Source: DASYLJ01 sp964432595 (GTDB lineage: Bacteria; Desulfobacterota; Binatia; DP-6). Taken from it: a stretch of 64,000 nt of DNA. Positions 24,606 to 33,703 of this stretch are shown here, in pieces; position 1 is the first letter of the stretch, and each line of letters starts with the position of its first letter. The notes beneath the pieces are model-generated. The model had not been told where the DNA came from. It made no database searches and saw only the letters and a program-made list of their open reading frames with translations. The position numbers were made by a program, and so were the translations under genes. The DNA lies in the NCBI GenBank assembly GCA_964432595.1, contig CAYSOF010000002.1:62001-126000 (forward strand), read 5' to 3'.

Positions 24606-25914
24606 GGCTGGCCCCCTGACCGGTCTGTCCGGAGGCGGCGGGCAGGGTGAAGCGGAAACAGGCGCCGCGGGGCGGATTGGGGGTCGTCCACAGCCGGCCT
24701 CCGTGCGACTCGACGATGGAGCGGCTGATGGAGAGCCCGAGGCCCAGGCCATCGGTGCGGGTGGTGAAGAAGGGGTCGAACACGCGGCCGGCGATGGTCG
24801 ACGGGATGCCGGCGCCGGTGTCGCTGATCGCCACCTCGACGTCGCCGTCGGCGGTCCGGCCCGTCTCGATGGTGAGCCGTCGCGCCGTCGCCCCGTCGGC
24901 CGACATCGCCTCGAACCCGTTGCGCACCAGGTTCAGGATCACCTGCTCGATCTGGATCGCGTCGACTTCCACGGTCAGCGACGCGGCGCTCAGATCGAGC
25001 CGCAACGCGACGCTCTGCTGCCGCGCCTCGACCTCCGCGAAGCGCAGCGCTTCGCGGACCAGGCCGTTCAGGTCGACGCTCGACCGCGGCAGCTGCGTGT
25101 GCCGCACGAACTCCTGGATGCGGCGCAGCACCTCGCCGGCGCGCAGCGCCTGGCCGGAGATCTCGTCGATGACGGGAAGGAGGTCCGCCGGCCGCGCGTC
25201 GCCGGATTCGAGCCGTCGTGCGCAGCCGCGCGCGTAGCTCACGATGGCCGAGAGCGGCTGGTTGATCTCGTGCGCGAGGCCCGCGGCCATGCCGCCGAGC
25301 GTGCTGAGCCGCGCGGCGTGGGCCAGCTCGGCCTGGTGATAGCGCGCCCGCAGCTCGGCCTCGGCCATCTCGGCACGGCGGCGTTCGATCAGATAGCGCT
25401 GCGACGCGTGCGCCGCGTACACCGCCGCCACCGAGCCGACGACGATCGCCACGGGCAGCGAGGTCAGCCCCTCGGCGCCCCGCACGACGTACACGTTCCA
25501 GACGACGCTGGCGCTCGCGACGACCTGCAGCAGCATCTGCGGTCCGACGCCCCACGGGAGCAGCGTCGCCGCGCCCATCGTGACGACCACGAGCAGCACG
25601 GGCGTCGTCCCGGCGTCCTCGGTGACGATGCCCGACGCGGCGGTCGTCACGCAGAGGATGGTCAACGTGACGAGCGCCACCACCACGGCGCGCGTCAGCG
25701 ACACGCCGCGGTGCATCACCCCGAGCGCCGCCAGCGCCGACCCGATCTGCACGACCTTGAGCCCGTAGAGCGGCGCCAGGCGGTCCGGGTAGACGAACGG
25801 ATCCGCGAGCGCGAAGAGCGAGATCGAGAGGAGGCTGAGACCGAGCCCCGCGCGCGCGCGGTCGATCAGCAGCGCGGTGATCTCCTCGCGAGACGTGTCG
25901 GCGCCGACCGGCAT
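24595..25914 (-). CDS. Membrane sensor histidine kinase (HEINQPL type)
   Basis: A 439-residue kinase. Residues about 20-170 contain five to six hydrophobic helices with little loop sequence, so sensing is probably within or near the membrane. The dimerisation box is GGMAAGLAHEINQPLSAI with the phosphoacceptor His 215. The ATPase domain has the N box VILNLVRNGFEAM, G1 DTGAGIP, and G2 GLGLGLSIS. HEINQPL boxes occur in kinases paired with FixJ-type regulators, consistent with the overlapping downstream gene. No PAS or haem motif is seen, so the signal is not oxygen by the FixL mechanism. Confidence 0.9.
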   Translation of the reverse strand: MPVGADTSREEITALLIDRARAGLGLSLLSISLFALADPFVYPDRLAPLYGLKVVQIGSALAALGVMHRGVSLTRAVVVALVTLTILCVTTAASGIVTEDAGTTPVLLVVVTMGAATLLPWGVGPQMLLQVVASASVVWNVYVVRGAEGLTSLPVAIVVGSVAAVYAAHASQRYLIERRRAEMAEAELRARYHQAELAHAARLSTLGGMAAGLAHEINQPLSAIVSYARGCARRLESGDARPADLLPVIDEISGQALRAGEVLRRIQEFVRHTQLPRSSVDLNGLVREALRFAEVEARQQSVALRLDLSAASLTVEVDAIQIEQVILNLVRNGFEAMSADGATARRLTIETGRTADGDVEVAISDTGAGIPSTIAGRVFDPFFTTRTDGLGLGLSISRSIVESHGGRLWTTPNPPRGACFRFTLPAASGQTGQGASHAA

Positions 25915-25972
25915 TCGAGCCCTGCCGCCCGGAACTAGCGCGGTCGGCGTCGTGCTGGCAACTCGTCGTTCG

Positions 25973-26857
25973 CTAGCGCACCTGCGTGGCGCGGGCCGCC
26001 GGCGCCGCCGCCGGAAGCGCGTCGAGAAACCGCGTCAGCGACGTCAGGAAGGCGGCGGGCGCTTCGAGATGGGCGGCGTGGCCTGCCGGGAACGTCTCGA
26101 CCCGCGCGTTCGGGAACGCGGCGATCGCGGGCCGGCAGCGTCCGAGCTGGACGAGGCGGTCGCGCGTCGCCCAGGCGAAGAGGACCGGACAGGCGATGCG
26201 CGGCGCCAGCGCGCGCAGATCGGCCGCCGGCGTGCCGAAGCTGGTCCACGCGTCGGCGAGCACGCGCGCATGCCCCGGCCCTGCGGCGATGATGCGGTCG
26301 CGCTGGGCGGCCGCGTCGGGGCGCGGCAGAACCATGCGCCGGTAGTAGGCGCCGTAGGCCGCAGGGAACCAGCGCGCCCCGCGCGCTCCGGCGCGGAAGA
26401 AGCGCGTCATCGCGCCGATCGCGACGGGAGCGACGCCCGTGCCCGGATCGAGCCCGCCGGGGTTCTCGAGCACGAGCGCGCGGACGCGATCCGGGTGCGA
26501 TCCCGCGTACCGGATCGCCGCGGCGCCGCCGATCGAGTTGCCGAGCAGCACCGGCTGCTCCACGCCGAGCGCGTCGAGCAGCCCGTCGAGGACATTCGCG
26601 TAGCGCTCGGCGCTCGCCGGATGCGGGTCGTCCGACGAGTTGCCGTGGTCCGGCCAGTCCACCGCGATGACCCGATGGCGCGCGGCCAGCGCCGTCCCGA
26701 GCGCGCGGAAGTCGCTGGCCCCGTGCCCGATGGCGTGGAGGCAGACGATCGGCGGGCCGCTGCCGCGGTCGTCGAAGGCCAGGGTGACGCCGTCGACGCG
26801 GCGTTCGTTCCAGGGTGCGGTGGCGCCGAGCGCGGTGCGAGGCGAAGCGACGTGCAT
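25973..26857 (-). CDS. Alpha/beta-hydrolase
   Basis: A 294-residue cytoplasmic alpha/beta-hydrolase. The oxyanion region is LHAIGHGASDF (40-50), the nucleophile elbow GNSIGG places Ser at 108, the acid is probably Asp in WATRDRLV (about 238) and the base His in GHAAHLEAP near the C-terminus. An aromatic lid (about 160-190) covers a hydrophobic pocket. It is divergent from a TetR gene, and a palindrome in the 33-base gap overlaps both promoters, so it is very likely the regulator's target. GGAAGG precedes the ATG. Substrates could be an ester, lactone or C-C cleavage product. Confidence 0.88.
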   Translation of the reverse strand: MHVASPRTALGATAPWNERRVDGVTLAFDDRGSGPPIVCLHAIGHGASDFRALGTALAARHRVIAVDWPDHGNSSDDPHPASAERYANVLDGLLDALGVEQPVLLGNSIGGAAAIRYAGSHPDRVRALVLENPGGLDPGTGVAPVAIGAMTRFFRAGARGARWFPAAYGAYYRRMVLPRPDAAAQRDRIIAAGPGHARVLADAWTSFGTPAADLRALAPRIACPVLFAWATRDRLVQLGRCRPAIAAFPNARVETFPAGHAAHLEAPAAFLTSLTRFLDALPAAAPAARATQVR

Positions 26858-26873
26858 GGTAATCCTTCCGTTA

Positions 26874-26889
26874 GTGATATAAATATCAC
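26874..26889. promoter_or_regulatory. TetR operator overlapping two divergent promoters
   Basis: GTGATAT-AA-ATATCAC is a perfect 7-bp inverted repeat with two central bases, AT-rich in GC-rich surroundings. On the plus strand TATAAA (26878-26883) inside it makes a good -10 box, placing transcription start at or next to the TetR ATG at 26891, so its mRNA may be leaderless. On the minus strand the palindrome also supplies a -10-like TATATC for the hydrolase. Confidence 0.75.
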
Positions 26890-26890
26890 C

Positions 26891-27514
26891 ATGCCGTGCG
26901 CCGAGACAACCTGTGGTACGACCCGCGCGGTGGCGAGGAAGACGGCCGAACGCCCGGTGCGGGGCACGCCGGAGGTGACCCGCGAGCGGCTGGTCGCGGC
27001 GGCCGCCCGCGTCTTCAACCGCGCCGGCTACCACGGCACCGACACCAACCGCCTCGCGCGCGCCGCCGGCTATGCACCGGCGACGTTCTACAAGCATTTT
27101 CCGGACAAGCGCGCGGTGTTCCTGGCCGCATACGACGCGTGGGTGACGTCGGAGTGGACGCAGGTCGACCGCGTGGTCCGCGACGCGAAGGGGGATCGTG
27201 CCGCGCGCATCGTCGCGCTGACGCTGGCGCATCACCGGCGCTGGCGCGGCCTTCGCGCGAGCCTGCGCGCGCTGGTGGCGACCGACACGGACGTGCGCGC
27301 GGCCTACCGGGCGCAGCGCCGCCGCCAGCTCGCGCTGCTCGCCGCGCTGCGCGGTCCTGCGGCGCCGCCGCGTCGCGAGCGCGACGCGTTGCTGCTCTTC
27401 ACGATGGAGCGCACCTGCGACGCCGTCGCCGACGGCGAGGTGTGCGAGCTCGGACTGTCGGTGTCGCAGCTGGTCGCGGCGCTCGAGGACGAGGTCCGCG
27501 ACGCGCTTCGCTAG
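26891..27514 (+). CDS. TetR/AcrR family transcriptional regulator
   Basis: A 207-residue regulator. After a basic N-terminal tail the TetR HTH covers about residues 29-75 (VTRERLVAAAARVFNRAGYH, then ATFYKHFPDKRAVFLAAYD). The C-terminal helices form an unassigned ligand pocket. I start at ATG 26891, two bases after the palindrome; GTG 26930 is an alternative that would shorten the tail by 13 residues. Divergent arrangement with the hydrolase and the intervening dyad imply autoregulation and local repression. Its TAG stop shares CTAG with the convergent xylanase stop. Confidence 0.9.
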   Translation: MPCAETTCGTTRAVARKTAERPVRGTPEVTRERLVAAAARVFNRAGYHGTDTNRLARAAGYAPATFYKHFPDKRAVFLAAYDAWVTSEWTQVDRVVRDAKGDRAARIVALTLAHHRRWRGLRASLRALVATDTDVRAAYRAQRRRQLALLAALRGPAAPPRRERDALLLFTMERTCDAVADGEVCELGLSVSQLVAALEDEVRDALR

Positions 27515-28965
27515 CGTGCGGCGCGGGCGCGCTCGCGCGCCTCGGCGAGCATGCCGTCCAGGGCCTCGGCGCACGCGGCCGACGGCGATCCGCGCCGTGC
27601 GGCGCGCTCGGCGCGGCCGAACTGGGTGGCCGCACGCGTGAGCAGCCGCGCGGCCACGCCGGGGGACGCCTCGCCGGCGCGATCGATGCGCTCGCAGGCA
27701 CGCGCGATCCGTCGCGCGACGAGCGGCGGGAACCCGTCCGCGCACGCCGCGGGGGCGGACCGCTCGCACGTGCACGCGACGGCCGCGAGCCCCGTGACCG
27801 GCTGCGACACGCAGGCGGCGTCCGCGCCGCACGACTCGGCCGTACAGGGATCGCCGTCGTCGCAGTCGGCAACGGTCGCGCAGCAGCCGGCGGGTCGCAC
27901 GAGCGGCGGCATGTCGGCGCATGCCTCGTCGCGCAGCGCGTCGCGCAGGCCGAAGAATGCGGGCTTCGGCTGCCACGCCTCGTCGAACGGCAGCGGTGCG
28001 CCGTCGACGCCGAAGCTGTTCTCGATCCACGTGTACGCGTCGCCGATGCCCCACGTCGTGACGCCACGGCACGCCGGGACCGCGAGGCACGCGGCCATGA
28101 CGTCGCGATACGTTTCGCCCTGGAGCGCCAGCCGGCACGACGACTTGTTCGCGAGCGTGACGTCGAGCTCGGTGACCTCGATCTCGAGCCCCAGGGCCGC
28201 GAAGCGCTCGAACGTGGCGATCATCTCCGCCCGCGTCGGCCGGATCGTCGGTGCGTACGGCGGCGTGATGTGCCCCTGGAAGCCGACGCCGTGCAGCGGC
28301 GCGCCGGCCGCGAGGAGCTCCTGGGCGAGACGGAAGAAGCGGTCTTGCTTCGGTCCGGGCGCGAGCGCCAGCAGCTCGTTGACGAAGAGCTTCGCGTCGG
28401 GATCGGCGGCGTGCGCCGCGGCGAGCGCCTCGGCGATGTACGACGGGCCGAGCAGGCGGAGGAAGACGTAGTTCTCGAGGCCGTCGGTGGTGCCGGTCGC
28501 GCCGAACAGCGTCAGCGGCTCGTTCACGACGTCCCACTGCACGATCCGGCCGGCGTAGCGGCCGACGACGGCCTGGATGTGCGCGACCATGGCCGTGCGC
28601 AGCGCGGCGGGATCGGTGATCGCGTTCACCCACGCCGGCAGGGCGAGCCGTCCCCAGACGAGCGGATGGCCGCGCAGGCGGAGGCCGCGCGCCTCGCCTT
28701 CGGCGGCGGCGACGTCGGCGACCGCGAAGTCGAACGCGCCGGGCTGCGGCTCCGTCGTCGACCAGTACGTCGGCACGGTCGTCGAGTTGAACTCGCGCCC
28801 GAGGATTTCGCGGAACTGCGGCTGATCGCTGCCCTCGACGAACGACGCGCCGGCGGCGATCCCGGCGCGATCGGCGAGCGCGCGCAGCGTACAGACGTCG
28901 TCGGCGACGGCGAGGCGCGGCAGGAGGAGGAACGAGACGGCGAGCACGGACGCGAGCGGGCGCAT
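27511..28965 (-). CDS. Secreted GH10 endo-1,4-beta-xylanase with Cys-rich and helical tail
   Basis: A 484-residue exported protein with a signal peptide (cleavage near AVAD, about 19-22). The GH10 barrel spans about 25-350; catalytic acid/base Glu 149 is in WDVVNEP and nucleophile Glu 266 in VTELDV, so hydrolysis of beta-1,4-xylan or a related glycan is likely. A Cys-rich linker follows (about 357-385, CDDGDPCTAESC), then a Lys/Arg/Ala-rich helical tail with two cysteines. Both additions are unusual for xylanases. The tail resembles other exported proteins in this window. Divergent from the CoA-transferase gene; convergent with TetR, sharing CTAG stops. Confidence 0.9.
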   Translation of the reverse strand: MRPLASVLAVSFLLLPRLAVADDVCTLRALADRAGIAAGASFVEGSDQPQFREILGREFNSTTVPTYWSTTEPQPGAFDFAVADVAAAEGEARGLRLRGHPLVWGRLALPAWVNAITDPAALRTAMVAHIQAVVGRYAGRIVQWDVVNEPLTLFGATGTTDGLENYVFLRLLGPSYIAEALAAAHAADPDAKLFVNELLALAPGPKQDRFFRLAQELLAAGAPLHGVGFQGHITPPYAPTIRPTRAEMIATFERFAALGLEIEVTELDVTLANKSSCRLALQGETYRDVMAACLAVPACRGVTTWGIGDAYTWIENSFGVDGAPLPFDEAWQPKPAFFGLRDALRDEACADMPPLVRPAGCCATVADCDDGDPCTAESCGADAACVSQPVTGLAAVACTCERSAPAACADGFPPLVARRIARACERIDRAGEASPGVAARLLTRAATQFGRAERAARRGSPSAACAEALDGMLAEARERARAAR

Positions 28966-29045
28966 GACCGTCTTCGGTGTTACGGCCGCCCGGTCTCGAT
29001 CGTCAAGGTGGAACGTGAGCCCGGTCGCGTGCGATGAGGAGGAGC

Positions 29046-30329
29046 ATGCGGAAGAGCTCGCGCCTCACCGTGCAGGACGCCGCTCGCTTGATCCGGCCGC
29101 GCGACGCCGTCCTCGCGGGGTTCGCGGCGGGTCAGCCCGCGGGACTGCTCGACGCGCTCGGCGCCCGCACCGACCTCGAGGACCTGCTCGTCTACACCGG
29201 CCTGCTGATGCGCCCATATGCGGTGCTGCAGAATCGCGCCGTGCGCGTCGTGAGCGGCTTCTTCGGACCCGTCGAGCGCATGGCGCGGAAGGCCGGACTG
29301 CGCGTCGGCTACCTGCCGGCCGACTTCAACGGCCTCGAGCGCCTGGCCTTGCGGCTCAAGCCCCGCGTCGTGCTCGCCGTGACGACGAGCCCCGACGCCG
29401 ACGGGTGGCTCAATTTCGGTCTCCAGGCGGCGGCGAACTATCGTCCGTTCCTCGAGGCCGCGCGCGATCCGGAGCGGCTCGCGATCGCGGAAATCAACCC
29501 GCGCATGCCGCGCATCGACGGCCTGGACGCCTTCGGCCGTAACCGGGTGCACGTCTCCGAGGTCGACGCGATCGTCGAGCACGACACGGAGCTGGCCACG
29601 CTCCCGCACCAGCCGCCGTCGGCGGACGACCTCGCGATCGCGGGGCTGGTCGTCGAGCGCATCGCGTCCGACGCGATCCTCCAGTTCGGCATCGGCGCGA
29701 TCCCGGACGAGATCGGCCGCATCCTCGCCGAGCGCCCGGGCGGCGCGTTCGGGATCCACACCGAGATGCTGTCCGACGGCGTGATGCGCCTGCACGAGGC
29801 CGGCAAGGTGACGAACCGGAAGCCGGTCTACGACGGGGTCACGCCCGCGACGTTCGCGCTCGGCAGCGACGCGCTCTACCGCTGGCTCGACGGCAACCCG
29901 TCGGTGCGGATGCTGCCGGTCACCGACGTGAACGGCGCCGGGGTCCTGGAGCGACTGCCGGGGCTCACGAGCATCAACGGCGCGCTGTCGGTCGACCTGA
30001 CGGGGCAGATCGCGGCGGACTCCGTCGGCAGCAAGCAGCACTCGGGGGCGGGCGGCCACGAGTCGTTCGTCAGCGGCGCGCGCGCGGCGCCCGGAGGATG
30101 CACGTTCGTCTGCTTGAAGAGCACGGCGACGGTGGGCGGCCAGCGCATCTCGACGATCGTGCCGCGCTTCGACCGCGACACGCTCGTGACGACGCCGCGC
30201 CACCACACGCAATTCGTCGTCACCGAGCATGGCGCGGTCGATCTGTCGGTGCTCGACGACACGCAGCGTGCGGAGGCGCTGATCGCCATCGCGCACCCCG
30301 ACTTCCGCGCCGCGCTACGCGCGGGGTGA
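29046..30329 (+). CDS. Acetyl-CoA hydrolase/CoA-transferase (4-hydroxybutyrate CoA-transferase-like)
   Basis: A 427-residue class I CoA-transferase of the acetyl-CoA hydrolase/4-hydroxybutyrate CoA-transferase group. The catalytic glutamate is in GIHTEMLSDG (Glu about 240), and the later block GGHESFVSGARAAPGG forms the CoA loop. AGGAGGAG lies just upstream of ATG 29046, which decides the start over an in-frame ATG at 29034. It would move CoA between short acyl groups and acetate, useful for activating acids in beta-oxidation. It is divergent from the xylanase gene and convergent with a secreted protein gene. Confidence 0.88.
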   Translation: MRKSSRLTVQDAARLIRPRDAVLAGFAAGQPAGLLDALGARTDLEDLLVYTGLLMRPYAVLQNRAVRVVSGFFGPVERMARKAGLRVGYLPADFNGLERLALRLKPRVVLAVTTSPDADGWLNFGLQAAANYRPFLEAARDPERLAIAEINPRMPRIDGLDAFGRNRVHVSEVDAIVEHDTELATLPHQPPSADDLAIAGLVVERIASDAILQFGIGAIPDEIGRILAERPGGAFGIHTEMLSDGVMRLHEAGKVTNRKPVYDGVTPATFALGSDALYRWLDGNPSVRMLPVTDVNGAGVLERLPGLTSINGALSVDLTGQIAADSVGSKQHSGAGGHESFVSGARAAPGGCTFVCLKSTATVGGQRISTIVPRFDRDTLVTTPRHHTQFVVTEHGAVDLSVLDDTQRAEALIAIAHPDFRAALRAG

Positions 30330-30393
30330 GCCTCGGCTGGCCAGGCCGCCGCGCCGCACGATCACCTGCCGCCGAGACGGACCCCTGGGGACG

Positions 30394-32637
30394 TCAACTG
30401 CCGCTTCTGAACGAGCACAGGAAGCCGTCGTCGACCGGCTCCCCCGTCTGCTCGGAGATGACGCACGAATGACCCGGCGACCCTGCGGGCATCGGGACGC
30501 CGCGGCCGAGCAGGAACGAGACGGAGTGCGCGCCGTGGAGGCCGGCCGGGAACCGTGGAATGGGGCGCGCGATGTAGAAGAGCGCATCGACGATGGATCC
30601 GCCGCGATACTCGAGCGCGCCGCTGGCGACGAGCTGCGCCAGGCCGAACGCCTGAGGCAGGACGACGTAGGGCTCGGCGCTCGGTGCGACGGTGGACGGA
30701 TCGATCGTGACGAGCCCGCCCGGGCTGAACCACGTTCCGATCTCGAAGACCTGCGGGTCGAATCCCGGGGGGAGTACCGCCGGCGGCGACGCCGTCATCG
30801 TCATCGCGGGCAGGGCGACGCTGCCCACGGCGTAGGCCCCACCGAACGCGTCGAGCCGTCCGAGCGCCGCGGTCACCGCGCCCCGCGCGGCGAGGCCTTC
30901 CGGCGACTGGGTGTCGTAGAACGGCGCGAAGCACCGCGCGTCGTAGAGCGATCCCACCGTGCTCGTCGCATCCGTGATCCGCGCCGGATCGATCCCAGTG
31001 ACGCCGTGCGGTTGGAAACCAACGAGGACGACCCGCCGGACCCGCGACGTCGCGCCCTCGAAGCGCCAGATCGTGGGATCGAACGCCGACAGCACGACGT
31101 ACAGCGGGCTCGCTCCCGGCTGAATGACGACGTGAGCGGCTCCCGTCGACTCGTCCTGTCCCGCGACGGTCGCCGTCGCGATCGTGTCGGCCTCGTAGGC
31201 GCCGAACAGCACGATCTGCTCGTCGTGGCCTGCCGGCGGCAGGTCACACGTCTCGACCGAGGGCGGTGGGGCGATGCCGCAGAGGATCTCGCTCGAGAGC
31301 GGCCGGCCCGTACTCTCGGAGATGACGCAGGAGTGACCGGGGTCGCCGGGCGGCATGGGGACGCCTGCACCGAGGACGAACGAGACCGAGTGCGCTCCAT
31401 GCAGGCCCGGCGGAAAGCGGGGGATCGAGCGGGCGATGTAGAGGTACTCGCCACGATCTTCGATCGCGCCGGACGCGACGAGCTGCGCCAGACCGAAGCT
31501 CTGGGGCAGCACCTCGTAGCGCTCCGCGGTCCCCGCGGACACCACATCGCCCGGATCGACGTCGACGACGCCGCCCGGGCTGAAGAACGTGCCGAGCGTG
31601 TAGAGCCACTGGTCGAACCCCGGAGGCACGTTCGTGTCCGGCTCCGAGCCCTGCGCCGTGGCGTCGGGGAGGAGCAGCGTCCCGACCCCGTAGGCGCCAC
31701 CGAAAACGTCGATCGGACGCGCCAGCGCGTCTTCGAGCGCGCGGCGGGCTGAAACGCCCTCCGCCGACGAGACGTCGTACCAATAGGACACGTCCGCCGA
31801 ACCGCCGCGACCATCGAACACCTTGTCGCGCGGAACGCCGGTCACACCCTGGGTGCCGAAGCCGAGCAGGACGATGCGCGAGATACGATCCGTGGCGCCC
31901 TCGACCCGCCAGACGGTGTTCTCGTAGGTGGCGAGCACGACGAACAGGCGCTCCGCTCCCGGTGCCACGACGATGCGCGCGGTGCCCGTGACGCCGTCGG
32001 GACCGGTGAGGCTGGTGGTGGCGATCGCGTCGGACTCGTAGGCGCCGAAGGCGACGACGCGTTCATCGGCCGTAGGTGTCGGGATCGGACCGCCGGGGGG
32101 AATCGGCTCGTTCGAGCTCCCCGGGATGGCGCGCGCGCACTGGGCCACGGTCGCGCCGACTGCCGCGCAGTCGCCCGCGCAGTCGCCGGCGCGCGCGAAC
32201 GCACGGCAGAGGGCGTTCGAGGAGCGCGCCTTGCGTGCGCTACGGTGAAGGTGCGTGCGCGCGGCGGCGAGCTTCTTCGCCGAACAGCGCCCGCCGTCGG
32301 GGATCAGCGCCCTGAGCGTGTCCAGGCACGCGCCGACGCGCGGCGTGGATGGAGACACGACGAGCGTGCAGTCGTCGCCCGGTGCATTGGCCCGGGCGGC
32401 GGCGTTCGCCTTCGCACGGCATCCGCTCGAGTCGGAGCGCTGGCGACGCGCGGCGCGTGCGGCACATCGCAGGCCCGTGGCCAATCCCTGCCGAGCGGCG
32501 TCGTGGACTTTGGCCGTACACGCATCCGGATCACCGGTCGTCGCAGCGCGCAGGTCGCTACCAAAGATCCCGGGGCCGAGCAGCACCGTGAGCAGCGCGG
32601 CCGCGATCATTCCGCCCAAGCCGAATCGTCGTGACAT
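30394..32637 (-). CDS. Exported protein with a tandem ~265-residue duplication
   Basis: A 747-residue protein with a signal peptide (to about residue 31) and a good ribosome site (AGGGAGG). Residues about 38-172 are a Cys-rich, basic helical region. Two homologous modules follow, about 190-455 and 470-745; each opens FGAYE(S/A)D, has an (R/V)WR(V/F)EGAT block, VPPGFD or LPPGFD, FFSPGG/WFSPGG, a VLPQ(S/A)FGLAQLVASGA block, IPRFP(P/A)GLHGAHSVSF and ends GHSCVISE with two Cys. I do not recognise the fold; choice-of-anchor or adhesion-like surface modules are possible. Single gene unit. Function unknown. Confidence 0.75.
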   Translation of the reverse strand: MSRRFGLGGMIAAALLTVLLGPGIFGSDLRAATTGDPDACTAKVHDAARQGLATGLRCAARAARRQRSDSSGCRAKANAAARANAPGDDCTLVVSPSTPRVGACLDTLRALIPDGGRCSAKKLAAARTHLHRSARKARSSNALCRAFARAGDCAGDCAAVGATVAQCARAIPGSSNEPIPPGGPIPTPTADERVVAFGAYESDAIATTSLTGPDGVTGTARIVVAPGAERLFVVLATYENTVWRVEGATDRISRIVLLGFGTQGVTGVPRDKVFDGRGGSADVSYWYDVSSAEGVSARRALEDALARPIDVFGGAYGVGTLLLPDATAQGSEPDTNVPPGFDQWLYTLGTFFSPGGVVDVDPGDVVSAGTAERYEVLPQSFGLAQLVASGAIEDRGEYLYIARSIPRFPPGLHGAHSVSFVLGAGVPMPPGDPGHSCVISESTGRPLSSEILCGIAPPPSVETCDLPPAGHDEQIVLFGAYEADTIATATVAGQDESTGAAHVVIQPGASPLYVVLSAFDPTIWRFEGATSRVRRVVLVGFQPHGVTGIDPARITDATSTVGSLYDARCFAPFYDTQSPEGLAARGAVTAALGRLDAFGGAYAVGSVALPAMTMTASPPAVLPPGFDPQVFEIGTWFSPGGLVTIDPSTVAPSAEPYVVLPQAFGLAQLVASGALEYRGGSIVDALFYIARPIPRFPAGLHGAHSVSFLLGRGVPMPAGSPGHSCVISEQTGEPVDDGFLCSFRSGS

Positions 32638-32759
32638 GAGAACCTCCCTGCGACGACGCTAAACGGCGGGGCGTCCTGGTGACGAGCTTGGTAGGTGTCA
32701 CGCGGCACTGGTGCGTGCGGATGCGAGGTGCTGCAACGCACGCCGCGTTCCCGTTCCGC

Positions 32760-33629
32760 CTAATCCGTCCGGTGCGCGACGACGGCGATCGCCGACCCGC
32801 GCGCCGGCTCGCGCCGCGCGGCGACGAACGCGCGCGCGGCGATCGCCGCCGCGCGCGCCAGGTTCCAGCCGTGTCGCGCGCGCCGCTCGCTGAGCAGCGC
32901 GATGTAGAACGGATCGAAGGGCGGCGCATGCACCGCTTCGACGGCGAAGCCGTGGCGTGCGAGCAGCCGGCCGAGCGTCGCCGGCGTGAAGTGCCAGAGA
33001 TGCCGCGGGACGTCCCACGCGTACCACGTGTCGCCGTACGCGCCGGCGTCCAGGCTGTCGGCGTTCGGCACGCCGACGAGCAGGCGGCCGCCCGGCGCGA
33101 GCAGCCGGCGTACGGCGTCGAGCGCGGCGCCGGGCTCGTGCAGGTGCTCGAGGACGTGCCACAGCGTGATCGCGTCGAAGGGGCCGTCTCCCACCATGGC
33201 GAGCTCGCGACGGACCGCGACGCCGAGCGCTTCTGCCTGCGCGGCCGCCCGCGGCGACGGCTCGACGCCGAGCACGTCCCACCCGACGTCGCGGGCGTGC
33301 GCGAGGAACTCGCCGGTCCCGCAGCCGACGTCGAGCAACCGGCCGCGGTCGCGTCCCAGCCAGCCCAGGCGGAGCCGGACCGTCACCCGGCGCACCGCGC
33401 GGTAGACCGCCGCCAGGCTGCCGGCGGCCTCGCGCGTCGTCGGGAGATACGCGTCGCTCTCGTAGTAGCGCCATATCGCGCGCGCATCGGGTTGCGGCGA
33501 GGTGATGCGGAGGCCGCATCCGTCGCAGGCGAGCACGTCGAACGTCTCGCCCGTGACGAGATGGTCGCGGCAGGCCAGCACGCGGCGCCGCGCGGTCGCG
33601 TCGCACACGGGGCAGGGCGGTCCGCTCAC
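32760..33629 (-). CDS. Zinc-ribbon class I SAM-dependent methyltransferase
   Basis: A 289-residue methyltransferase. It begins with a CPVC...CDGCG zinc ribbon (about 5-40), then the SAM-binding motif I LLDVGCGTGEFLAHA (about 104-118) and the late motif WHVLEHLHEPGAAL. This layout is common in methyltransferases modifying sugars or polyketide-like acceptors in surface-polysaccharide clusters. I start at GTG 33629, directly before the zinc ribbon; an ATG at 33698 would add a non-conserved stretch and leave only five bases to the divergent gene. Substrate unknown. Confidence 0.85.
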   Translation of the reverse strand: MSGPPCPVCDATARRRVLACRDHLVTGETFDVLACDGCGLRITSPQPDARAIWRYYESDAYLPTTREAAGSLAAVYRAVRRVTVRLRLGWLGRDRGRLLDVGCGTGEFLAHARDVGWDVLGVEPSPRAAAQAEALGVAVRRELAMVGDGPFDAITLWHVLEHLHEPGAALDAVRRLLAPGGRLLVGVPNADSLDAGAYGDTWYAWDVPRHLWHFTPATLGRLLARHGFAVEAVHAPPFDPFYIALLSERRARHGWNLARAAAIAARAFVAARREPARGSAIAVVAHRTD

Positions 33630-33703
33630 GGCGCCGAGCTGTAGCGCAGCGCGGCGGCGAAAGCACTGGACAGCACGGACCGCTCGTCGGTAAGCCACTG
33701 TCC

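Noticed and set aside
23988..25914. Oxygen-sensing FixL/FixJ system
   Set aside because: The regulator and HEINQPL box match the family, but the kinase has no PAS or haem-binding motif, so the oxygen signal is not supported.
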